Shown here one piece after another: positions 11,901 to 23,900 of a stretch of 64,000 nucleotides of DNA (positions are counted from its first letter, which is position 1; each line of letters begins with the position of its first letter). Location: assembly GCA_964030785.1 (NCBI GenBank), contig OZ034969.1:36370301-36434300 (forward strand). Reading direction: 5' to 3'. The notes below the pieces were generated by a model, which ran no database searches, had not been told where the DNA came from, and saw nothing but the letters and a program-made list of their open reading frames with translations. Made by a program: the position numbers and the translations under genes. This DNA is from Siderastrea siderea (lineage: Eukaryota > Cnidaria > Anthozoa > Scleractinia > Rhizangiidae).

Positions 11901-14900
11901 ATGGTGAAAAAGAGCTTGAAACAGAGCAGTGAGCCAGACCAATGAGCAACAATTTCGGAAGCCGCTCATTCTTTTTTCTAACGCAGTGTTTTTCTCACTC
12001 AGAACATCAACCGCACGGAGACTCTCCTATTCCTGAAGGATCTACTGATGCAGGGAATTCGCCAGTCACTGAAAACATCCGCAGGGAACAAAACAGTCAC
12101 TTCAAAATATCTCAGCGTGACAGCGCTGTCTATACACATAAACGACGTTTACAACTTGAAACTGAATGTACACCGAAGCAACTTAATGATCCCAGATCTC
12201 AGGATGGTTTTGAAGGAAATTACGAATGACAGCAACCCACTGTTTTTAGAGGTAAAATGACTGATATTTTTTAAATATGCATTCTGTTCGTTACACTTTC
12301 AGACTGTTTCATTTTTTTCAGCCACATCTTTTTTAACTCACTGGTGGCAACAACACGTCAACTCAAAATGGTAAAGACTTTGACATCTTTCGACGTAAAT
12401 AAACCGTGATTTTAATTATTTAAATTTTGCCGTATTTAAAATCGTGCACAAAATCCTTGGGGTAAACACAAAACAAAGGACCAGAAATTAATACATTTAA
12501 GTGAGGTCTTCGAAATAAACGTCGAACAATACTTTTAAAACCATACTCGCTAAAAAGGTATGTTCGGAGCAAGTCCACCGACATTTTTTTGAAATGTCAA
12601 CTATTAAACAAGCGCCTAATAGAGATGTTTCGCATAAAGTCACTCCATGTGATAATGATCCACTATTTCAGTGGATTTAGTAGAAATACCGAGGAGGGTA
12701 GCTTGTCTTTTTTCAAAGGACGTGAACAAATCTTTGTTCGGCAGAATATTTAATTGATGTTTTATTGACTTTCCTTTGGCTAAGAAATACCCATGCATTG
12801 ATACTTTAGCTTTGTTGTTTGACTTTAGCCGATCAATTATTCGTAGTGCCGTTCCCTTTTTGTGGCGCTTTTTCTCGGGGCAGGTTGCGTGCCCGTTCAT
12901 AGCGGAGTGGGATTTGATGAGGGGGATATTGTTCGTCTTTTGACTCCTTTCCGCGCTGCACAGATTCAGCGAATGCCCAGATATGACGGGCTCGTGCACG
13001 CAATTTCAACCGCAAGCTTTCAAAATGCAACGTAATCGCGGAGCACACAATTAAATATGTAAAAACCTATGAAGAAGGTGGTCTCAGCTAGTCGTTGTGG
13101 GACTAAGTACTTTTCTTGCGCAGAAGCACGTTGTGCTATTTAACACTATTACAACAGAGTTCCCGCGAAAGTGGAGTAGAGTAAACTTTAAGAAAGCATA
13201 AGATGTTTTGAAAGTATTTTTTTGTTGAAAGTCAACCATGATTCAAGGGGTAACATGACTAAGAATACGGAATAAAGATGATTTGGCATGAGATAATACA
13301 AAACGGTTTATAAATAAAAATTGAAGGAGAATGATTTACGGACAATAAGAATAGCGCCTACATAATCGCTGTTCTCAAAAACTTTTTATCAACGTCCGCG
13401 AGTCGCGGCCTAGCAGTTAGTTTTTCTTTTTGGCCGATGCATGTTGCACGTTCCTTTCTGACCAAAACTGGTCTCCTGGGTATTTCTACTAAATCCACTA
13501 ATAGTGGATCCTTAGCATATGGACTGGCTGTATGCGAAACATCTCTAATTCACCAGTTCGCAACACATTTGGTGGGCAACGTAGTTAAGGTGGCTTATTA
13601 CAGTTTTTAAAAGAGATAGATAACCTTTTCAAATCTTTATTTTAAAGCCAACAGGAGTTGGGTCATTTGTTGCTACAACGGTTGAAAGAAATGATATTAT
13701 CCTGGAAAAGAAATACGAGAAGCGTAGAAAATGTCAAATATGACAAACCGAGCGCTAGGAGGGGACTGAAAACTAGACTTTTTCCGCCACAGGGCCCTAC
13801 CTCTGTTATATTTGATATTTTCTAAGCTTATCGTAGTTCTTTTCCAGGATAATTTCATTTCTTTCAACTGTTGTAGCAACAAATCACCCAAAAGAAAACT
13901 ACTATTGGCTTTAAACTGAAGATTTAAAAAGGTTATCTTTCTCTTCTGAAAACTGTAGTAAGCCACCTTAAAATGTTCGCCTCTAAAATGGTTGTCATTT
14001 TACAGATGTGGAGTACTCCTTTTAACCCTTTTTCCTGGGACAAAAGTAGTCAAAGAGTGACAACACATGTGGCAAGCTTAGAAGTCAGAGACGGTAACGG
14101 CAACCTAATACCTATCTCTGGACTGTCACCGGGAATTACTATCTTAGTACCTCTTGGCCAACCAGCTCCTTACCATACAATTAAGTCACTTGGCAAACTT
14201 GGAGTGCTAAGGCATCACAATATCAGCGTTAAGCATGAACATTCCATGGTTGAGATCTTGATAGTACCTCAAGACAGTCAGATCACTATCTCATATCTCA
14301 AAGTAACGCAACCCAATAAAGTATCACCGCGAAAAACGCCTTTGGAATGCAAACGTGCACAGGGAGAGTGGTTCCATAAAGGAAGCATCACTTGCAAAGG
14401 AAAAACTAATGTGACAATCTCCTTTATTGCATTCCATCCTGGTAACTACCTTCTTGAATCAGAGTTTCGTGTTCAGCAAAACAGGGAAGAGGATGTCAAA
14501 GAAAACGAAGACCAGGAGCAATGCATCAGGATCAAGGAACCTCCTAGGCCACAAATAGAAAACGTAAACTACACGTTTACAGTTAGTGAAGCTGCTTGTC
14601 TTTTCTGGGTTTTAAATGAAAGTAACTGGAGCACTAAAGGATGTAAGGTACAAAATATGCATCGCCGTTTGTGTCTCTGTGCTTGTATCTTCTTTCCCGT
14701 GACTTAAGCTGGACACACCTAGCGTCTTTATACGCTCTTTGTGGTGAAATTGATCGCCAGGAATATCAGTTTTCCAATCACGGAACCGGGCACACTATCT
14801 AGGCAGTAGCCAGTGATATTTGCAAACAGCTGGCAAATGTAATTAGTCGAAACCTGAAATGTCAGATATCGGCAATTTAGATAGCTCATCACAGCAATCA

Positions 14901-17900
14901 GGCAAAAACTGCCGACATGTAGATGGAAGCAAACCTGGTGATATGTGCTGATTGCCCTCAAGAGCGGTGCAAATCGCTTATTGTGACCCTGCTTGGGAAA
15001 ATCTACCCACCTATCGACTTTTGTATCAAATATGCTAGTAAAATATCTGCCCACTAATAATCATCCCAAACGACCACTCTTGGTTCCTTAAACCAGTTGT
15101 AAATCAGTCGTAGACAAATGCTGATTATATAATACTCCTGAACTGCAAGGTGTGTTGTTGTTTGTGCATGATTATCACATCTCCAAGAACACAACATTTG
15201 GTTAAAACAAAGGTCATCACCTACACTGTACCTCTACAATAACAGTAGCGATAATGTTAATGACTCCTTGCTGTCATTCAAAGGTAGAAGAAATAATCAG
15301 CAACTCCGCCCTGAAGTGTTCTTGTACTCACCTGACCTCATTTGCTGGGGGACTTCTGGTACCGCCAAATGAAATCAACTTAAAAGAGGTGTATAGTGAG
15401 CTCCGATCTCCCGAAGACACCGGTAAATTTCTAGTCCTTCGAACTGTCGTAATCTGTTTGTTCATTTACGTGATTGCAGTTCTTTGGGCCAGGAGGTTTG
15501 ACAACAAGGATAAGGCTGAGGTAAGACATACTGTACAGTAGACTTACAGTAGTAGCAAAATTGTCTAGTAATGGATAACAGATACCTTTATTACAAGTAC
15601 TAATTAATGCTAAGGTCAAAGACGGAACTACCGAGATTGGCAGAAATATATGAACATTTAATGGCTGACTAAACAGAAGCAACTAGGAGGTGTTGTACAT
15701 AAAGTCACTGTTGGGTACGGACTGATACCAAACTGGTCAACTCATTCAGAGCCAACACAATTACCTGCACCATGCCATATCACTAACAACACAAGGATAA
15801 TAATAGATAAATAATAGAGAACGGGCAGAAAAATCCCGGTAAGTTAACCAATTAGATCAATAACCAGAGACAGACCTGATGAAAAACCATATACTTGACT
15901 TTTCACATTTAATCAAAAGGTCAACGAACGTCACAAACTACAGTGGTTTTCCAGACTTCTCGCGCACGAATACATTAGACACACACTGAGTCTCTTGGGT
16001 TTCAAACATTTACTAAGTTAGTTAAATTTGTAATCTCAAATATGTAATCCTCAGGTCCAAGATACAGAACCTTTAGTTATCTGTGCTGCGTCAGAAACAG
16101 AAAGTTACAGATACGAGTTGACAGTAAATACGGGTGTCTGGCCAGGTGCAGGAACAACAGCTAACGTGTCTTTCATCATCTACGGCGTTGAAGGCAACAG
16201 CGGTACTCTAAACATGAATGAAAACGGTAGTACTGCCTCCAAACTAATCTTCACCCGAGGGACTGAACGAAAGATTGCAATCATTTTGAAAAAAGACATA
16301 GGCGAGATTTACTCACTACGTGTTTGGCATGACAACTCAGGCGATGCCCCTTCATGGTATTTGGAGGACGTAACCATTACAAATCCTAACTCTGGTAGCT
16401 GTTGGAAATTCGTGTTCGAGACATGGCTTAGTCTAGAGGATGAATCATACTCCAGTGAGGTGCTTCAAAACCCTGTCTGCTCCGGTCCAAAGATAACAAC
16501 GACAGCTTTAAGGGAAGTGTTTTCCAATGGCCATCTCTGGTTGTCAATCATTACCAAAACCCCAGAAGACCCTTTTACCAGAGTACAAAGGATTTCATCA
16601 TGCATTTGTCTGTTGTTCTGTACAATGGCTGCTAATGCTGCATTCTATTACTGGGGTCAACGCAATCACACCAAACCGTCAACCTAGGACCACTTAAGTT
16701 TTCTGCCAGACAAGCTATCGTCAGCATACAGAGCAGCATTCTTATCTTGCCCCTGCACCTCGTCATTCTGTTGTTGAAGAAAAGCTCAGCACGTTTAGAA
16801 AGCGACCACTCTCGCCCATATCTTTGTTTGTTCTACATGACAAGTATTCTGTGTGCGTTAATGGCTGTTGCTTCAGCTGCCGTGACCATTGCCTACAGTC
16901 TTGTGTGGGGAAGCGAGAAAAGCCAAGAGTGGATTTCTTCAGTCACCACCTCTTTTCTTCAAGACGTTCTAATCGTGCAACCATGCAAATGTCTTCTTCT
17001 TGCCTCTCTTGCGGTGATGTTTTCAAAATCCAAAGTAAAGGAGGCTTTGGCTTATCAACAAAGGGAACGTGGGATGCCACAGAAGAAAACTCCGGCTATT
17101 TCAATGACGTCCAAGAAGTTATCAAAGCTAAGAATGGAAAGTGTCGCCAAAGCCAAACGACGTTTGTCCATTCGTCAAGCATGCTTCTATTCAGCATTTC
17201 TTGTGGTTCTTGGAGTGCTTTCGTATGGAAATAGAGACTCGGGACGATACTTTTTATTCAAATCACTCGACGATCATATTGGGAATTTTGAGAAGGTAAT
17301 TGAACTTTGTGCATTTAAGAATTTCACCATTGCCTATGAAAATTTAATTCACAAAAACACTGTACAATCAGAACAATGACTCCAACGTTGTTTACCTGAG
17401 CCAGTAGGCAACATAATTTTAAATTTCTCAAGTTTGGACATAATGATAGAGACGATCGGTTGGGATTCATCATTCGAACACACCTAGGTCATTGTATCTG
17501 TGAAAATCTATTCTCTGTAAGTTAAGGGACCAATTTGGAACATTGGTAAGCTGACAATGTCCGTTTTAAACATTTTAGTTCTCCAAAATCAGGAAGATTT
17601 AAGACAGGATGAATTGCTTGGTTGTGTGCGATTCAGACTAGGCAGAAAAATACAGTTATTGTTAAGGTCGGCAGGCACGGAGTGTGTATTTCAGGAAAAA
17701 GGCCAGTGTAACAGCCATGTTCTTGGAACCAAATTGTTTCAAGGAACGTTTGAACCGGCAAAAGTCTTGGAGAGCTAGTCGTTTTCTATTTGATTGAAAC
17801 CGGAGTGCCCACCTTAAAAAAGGCAACTTTAAGGCTTCAAAAAAATATATTTAAACGGTTTCACTGGAGTGCAGACTTCAAAAGGCAACTTTGAGCCTCT

Positions 17901-20900
17901 CGAAAAAAAATAATTTTAACGGCTTCACTTCTCGTAGTGATTTTTTTTAGAAGTGAATTATTTCATTCACACAGGACTCCATTTCGTGGAGTTTAGGTGG
18001 AAATAAGATGCAGAATTATGTTGTTGCCATAATGATTCTACATCCGAAAAGCTCAATTTACTGAGGTTGGAGCTCTTTGTGATTGACAACTTATTTCCCG
18101 TTCTGCATTTACAACACTCAGCTAGGCAAAAGCATTTATAGCTAGACATTTTGAAACTGGAACCAAATCTTCCAGAGATTCATCACGAGCCAGAGAGAAC
18201 CGGAAGTTTAAAAATTCGCAAGGTCTGGTTGCTAGGGAGTGACGTCATGGGCTTGCAAGTTAGCGGTCACCGTATTTGACTTGCGGTTTCACACCCGCAG
18301 GGTTTCTATCGGGCTCTTTTGACTTAAGTTCTAAAGAGGTTGGATTTCATAAATATTTTGGCAAGAGCGGTAAAATTCGATTATTCAATCTTTTTTCTCC
18401 TTTCCTTCTGCGAATGGATGCTTTCGATAATCGGCGGGTTCGAGCTCTCTACAAGCACTTCAGGAAGTGTTTTTAACTAAATTAGAAGATGTGTGAAATG
18501 TGGCGTTTCAGTGTAGTCCGTTCACTGGCAAGTTTTATGAACGAAGTGGCCAAGTACCAGCTCGCAGACGTGGCGGGCTTTCTGATCTTTCTGATCGGAG
18601 AGTTACCAAAGAAGAGCTGTTTCTTATTTGGTGTTGCTTTTGCCATTCCTCGTTACAAATGTAAAGCAAGCAAAGCGTGATATCGGCGAAAATTACCTAC
18701 AAACAATGCAATGCAGACTACAAATCACTACGGCGAAACGTCTTCAGGTAATGGAAGGAATCCACTGTAACATGTAACTGGTAGTCTAGCGAAATAACCG
18801 TACAAGGTAAGTTATTCCTTCGATCGTTTCTTTAGATAAGGTAAACGCTTGCGTCCGCTCGCTCGCAATCTCTCCTTTCAGGGATAATCGAGCGAAAAAA
18901 CACAGCAGCAGCGAGCGCCAAAATCGCCTGCCGCGTGGAAACGTGGGCCGCGCGGGATGAGCTGCCGCTGTAAGCGCACGCCACGTTTATATTTATTTTT
19001 AAAGAAAAGTAGCTCTTTCACAAATGCTGTTTTCAAAGAGGTCCTTAACGAAATAAATAAACTAAACATCTATGAACTCTTTCGTAAGAAAATAAACAAG
19101 TAAACAAGAAGCCCTGTTATACACTCTGTAGTAAAAATAACATAATTGAGTTGACACGCGCATTTGAATACCTTTTCTCGTTTACCCAGGTTTGAGTCCA
19201 TGGCATCACCGTATGCCAGAGCGCTTCTGGGATATGCAACATAATAAACATTTTGAGACACAATTTAAGAGAAATGTTGTTTATCTTTTCCTGGTTCACC
19301 CAGGTTGAAGTCCATGGCATCAACGTATGCCTGAGCGCTTCTGGGATATGCAACATAATAAAAATGTCGATACAAAATTTAAGAGAAATGCTGTATATCT
19401 TGTCCTGGTTCACCCAGGTTGGGGTCCATGGCATCACCGTATGTCTGAGCGCTTCTGGGATATGCAACATAACAAACATTTTAAGACAGAATTTCAGACA
19501 AATGTTGATATCTTTTCCTGGTTCACCCAGGTTGGAGTCAATGGCATCAACGTATGCCTGAGCGCTTCTGGGATATGCAACATAACAAACATTTTGAGAC
19601 AGAATTTTAGACAAATGTTGATATCTTTTCCTGGTTCACCCAGGTTGGAGTCCATGGCATCACCGTTTGCCTGAGCGCTTCTGGGATATGCAACATAACA
19701 AACATTTTAAGACAGAATTTTAGACAAATGTTGATATCTTTTCCTGGTTCACCCAGGTTGGAGTCCATGGCATCAACGTATGCCAGTGAGCGCTTCTGGG
19801 ATATGCAACATAACAAACATTTTGAGACAGAATTTTAGACAAATGTTGATATCTTTTCCTGGTTCACCCAGGTTGGAGTCCATGGCATCACCGTTTGCCT
19901 GAGCGCTTCTGGGATATGCAACATAACAAACATTTTGAGACAGAATTTTAGACAAATGTCGTACATCCTTTCTGGTTTACCCAAGTTGGAGTCCTGACAT
20001 CACCGTATGCCTAGAGGCACTTCCGGGATAAAAGTCACACATTCTCCGTACTTTTTCTGAAGAATCGCCCTCCAATTTAATGGGAAAAAAAGTGATTCTT
20101 GTCTTATTATCAATAACCCCCCTCCCCCCAAAACAATCCTACCTCAAAGATAAGTCCCTGAAAAACGGTTTGGAATTATTGCCTTATTTTATTATCGCAC
20201 GCAAAGCCTGTGTATTTCACGCCCGCCTGCTTAATGGTCACTTTGTTTTCTTTTGACTAAATATTTCCTTTTTCTGATGCTTGTGCCTATTCTCAGTGCA
20301 CCAAAAGAACCCCCAAACACTTCAGTTAGTCAGGAGCCCTGCGCTGTCAAATGTTGTCCATATTTCGCAAGTTGGAACCAGAATAAAATTGGAGGTGCTT
20401 ATAATTATCCCGATTCGTCTTTCGAACCGTTGTGAGTTTATTTTGGTTCGCTCTGTATTTATTTTACATGATACCGGAAAGTACACAAGAAGACATAGCA
20501 CAAAGGACACGCGAGAGACACGAGCGAGCACGAAAATCGCCTGGGGCGTGAAAACGTGATGCGCGCGTTATGAGCATGTTCGCGTTCGACATGTCAGCGT
20601 GTTCTTTTTGCCTGACTAATCTTGAGTGAAAAGAGACTGCTCGTAGTCTAGATACTGGTCCAGAATCCTATGTTGGTAAAATTCAGTCTTTGTCTTACTA
20701 TTTCATGACAGAAGGAGCTCATCGTCGCAAAAATGGAATATGTAAACGCGGTATAAGTCTCCTACCGGAAAAGAATAATATGAGCTCGTCTGGTAGAAAT
20801 TTAAGCGGCTGATAATTTCACGTAGTATTTCAGCGTTGATATCCTTGTTTCAGGCTTTGCCGATCAAGTGAAGCGGGATGAAATTTTTAATTATTTTGCA

Positions 20901-23900
20901 GTATAACTAACGCCAGGACAGTGTGCTTGAGTAGAGTGTAGTTTTTTCGATTTGCCGATGGAGATCCGTCGCGTGGTCAACAGCCTAAATTTTTCTTCTT
21001 CAAGGCTATACGTTTTTAAGCGATTTCCTGTCACACCTCAATTAAAACCTGTTTATGTATCTCTCAAACGCCATGAATAACATTAGAATCAATTAAAACA
21101 AGCAAGAAAGAATTTCACGCTTAAATATTATAACACATTCGCGCGAAAATTAACGCCTAAGTGGAACAGAAACGATCATCAAAACTGATTTAATTACATT
21201 GGAATGCTAGTAAGTTACTGGGCTTCACGCAGAGATACGTGTCTTTAAGACACGTATCTCTGCGGGATCCCAAGGTAATTTTTGGTTGCTAAGAGCGTCT
21301 GGCTCGTTATGACTGAAAGTGTCTCCTCAAGACCCTCAAATTGCATTTTTACCTCGTGATTCCAGTAGCAACCAAGAGATTATGCGACAACATAAAGGGG
21401 TATTGGGCTCCAGGGCCCCAAGACGAAAAATTCGGGGCTCTAGAGCTCCATCGCTCCACTCCAGGGTTCTGTTTGACCAGAATGAGCATTTCAGTCCGGA
21501 CTCTAAGTAGCGAAATCCATTAGGCTCCAGGCTTCGCGACAAAAACAGGCCCCCAAAGACCCCCTTTAGGACCTTGATTATGGGAGAGAAACTTCTTGGT
21601 AAAATACAAAACTTTCCTCGCAGAAATTACAAAATCTAACAAACAAACGAGCAAAAAGGCATCAACAACCACGAGATATCCCGGTCCGTGGGACGGTTAT
21701 TTAGTCATAACTGGTTATCAAAGGACATGTCCAAACAACGTCCAGGGAAACCAGTACAGAGTACTAGTACTAAATGCAAAAGTACAAAGGGGCCTGGATG
21801 GTAGTGCAGTGCTAAAGGTACATGTTTAGACCGGTTTTTGTCAGATTCTTCCTCTTGGCTTGTGAAAGAGTTCTGATTTTCTTCACCTGTAGGAAATACA
21901 AACGCAAGCACAAACTGAACTAAGGGCCATCTTGGAAAGGTGCTCCAAATGTGCATGCAGATCTGGAAACCTCTTTGCTTGCATTGGCAACGTAACGAAA
22001 TTGGTTTCTTTCGTGCATGTACATCTGCATTATATATGGAAACTCTAAATTCGAAGAAATTCAAAAATTCAAAATTCAACTCTCTGAACCCAGCCTGCAT
22101 AAAAAAGGTGACACATTACAGGGACATTTAATCGCAGACCCATAACCATCTGCAAAAACAAATTATTTCATGCACTTGCAAAATATCGTGAGGGGTTTTC
22201 GCATTCAATTACTTCATGGAACACCATCGAACATTTACGTTAACATGTTTATGCAAAAACAAACGACTCTCGATTACCCACAACTGAAAGACAAGAAAGT
22301 AGAGATATTTAATTACAAAAGAAAAAATATAAATAGAGATTGTCATCGCTTTGACAATATGAATATATCTACTAGTTTGAACCTGTAAATGTACTTGACG
22401 GAAGGTATTCAAAACGTCGGACGCAAGGATGACTACAAAACTGAGCATATTAGAGACATTTCATATCCTAGTTAAAACCAGATTGTAACACTAGTACAAA
22501 TAAACGCATAGGACATCTACCAAATAAAAATTAGCGGCTAAAAAATCAGACCGTTTACAAGGCTGTAGTAACTGTTTCATAAATCCCACATGGTCGTTCA
22601 TGAGTGCTTATCAGGCTTGATCAGCTAAATTAGGTAAATTACCTCTCGTATGAATTAAATTTCCTATTCAAGGCTGTTTTCACTCTGTTAAGTGCTGCGA
22701 CGTACCAAAATTGACAATTTAATAGAAGAAATATTTTTCTATTTACACGTGATGAATATGACGAGACTGTAGCCAAGTTGGTGATGTAAGTCGTGTTGGT
22801 TATTATACCCTTTTACTACATACCAAATGAGTGGATATTGTTTTCCATGCGCTCTGATTGGCTACTCAAACTGGAGTATCTGCCATTCACCTCCCGGTAT
22901 TTCTCTGGATTTAGTGCGCGAGTTTTCCCTCATTTCTCAGAAACCAAGGAACAATTTCCTGCCGGCCACCACTGGTTTGGCATGTACTAAAACAATTATT
23001 CACCTCAGTGTCGGATATTTACCTCATCTCTTCTGGGCTCGGCAAATATCCACCGCTATTCACCTCCGCTTCAGTGAATAATTGGTAATTATCCAATAGT
23101 CCATCATGGAATAGTTGTTAAATATCGATGATAGTGACGCATTTCACAAGACATACACATGCTTCCATTACATAACAAATGTCAATTCGCTTCCAGGTAA
23201 CAGATACAAATATGTTCTGGAGTTGGACGAATGAGTCCCTAGTTCCCTATCTCTATTCCAGTCACCACCAATCTATTTATCAGGAGACTTCACTGGTGAG
23301 CGGCGAGCTCACGTCGACTATGATTGGAATGTTACGATTACGTCAACTAAGAACAAGAGAGGGTCAGTAAAATCAGGCTACTGAATTTCAAGATCTGAGC
23401 TATTGATAACTATATTTAAAGTGAAGGTTTCACGTTATATACTTTTGCATAACAGGTTGAAGTTTAATTTATTATGACATATAATTATTAATATATTTTT
23501 ACTTTGCATAACAATCTGTCGACAACGGTTCCAGTTTTGCAAGAAATCCAAGAAAAATCCTTGTCAAAAAGCTAAATTGCCCCTGGAACACCATCCTGTG
23601 ACTGTGTCAAACAAGGTCACATAATGAGGCACTCTTTCTTAAACAGGGACAGCATTTACGGGGTGCAGTGCCACTTCCTAACCCAAGCTTCCATGAACCA
23701 CCCTCTGCTCTTCCGCCCTTTCTTTCCCTTCCCACCTATTTGTTTCCAAATTTATTAATGTTCCAAAATTTGTACATTCTTTCCTTTTTGTTTGTTAGTC
23801 CAATGCCCAGTACTCAACAGCTGGTGGCAACGTTCATGTTATGATATATATTCTACTGAGGAGTCCAGAGCGCCTTTTCAATATAAAGAAGCAAACTCCT

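Noticed and set aside
15431..15682. Minus-strand 83-aa hydrophobic frame.
   Set aside because: It is antisense to the GPS/membrane exon 7 and its hydrophobicity reflects the complement of that exon.
19117..19955. Minus-strand repeat protein (LKFCLKMFVMLHIPEAL repeated).
   Set aside because: It arises from the ~114-bp tandem repeat having a length near a multiple of three; + strand frames also run through it.
19130..20040. CRISPR array.
   Set aside because: Units are ~114 bp with no distinct spacers, and the context is an animal intron.
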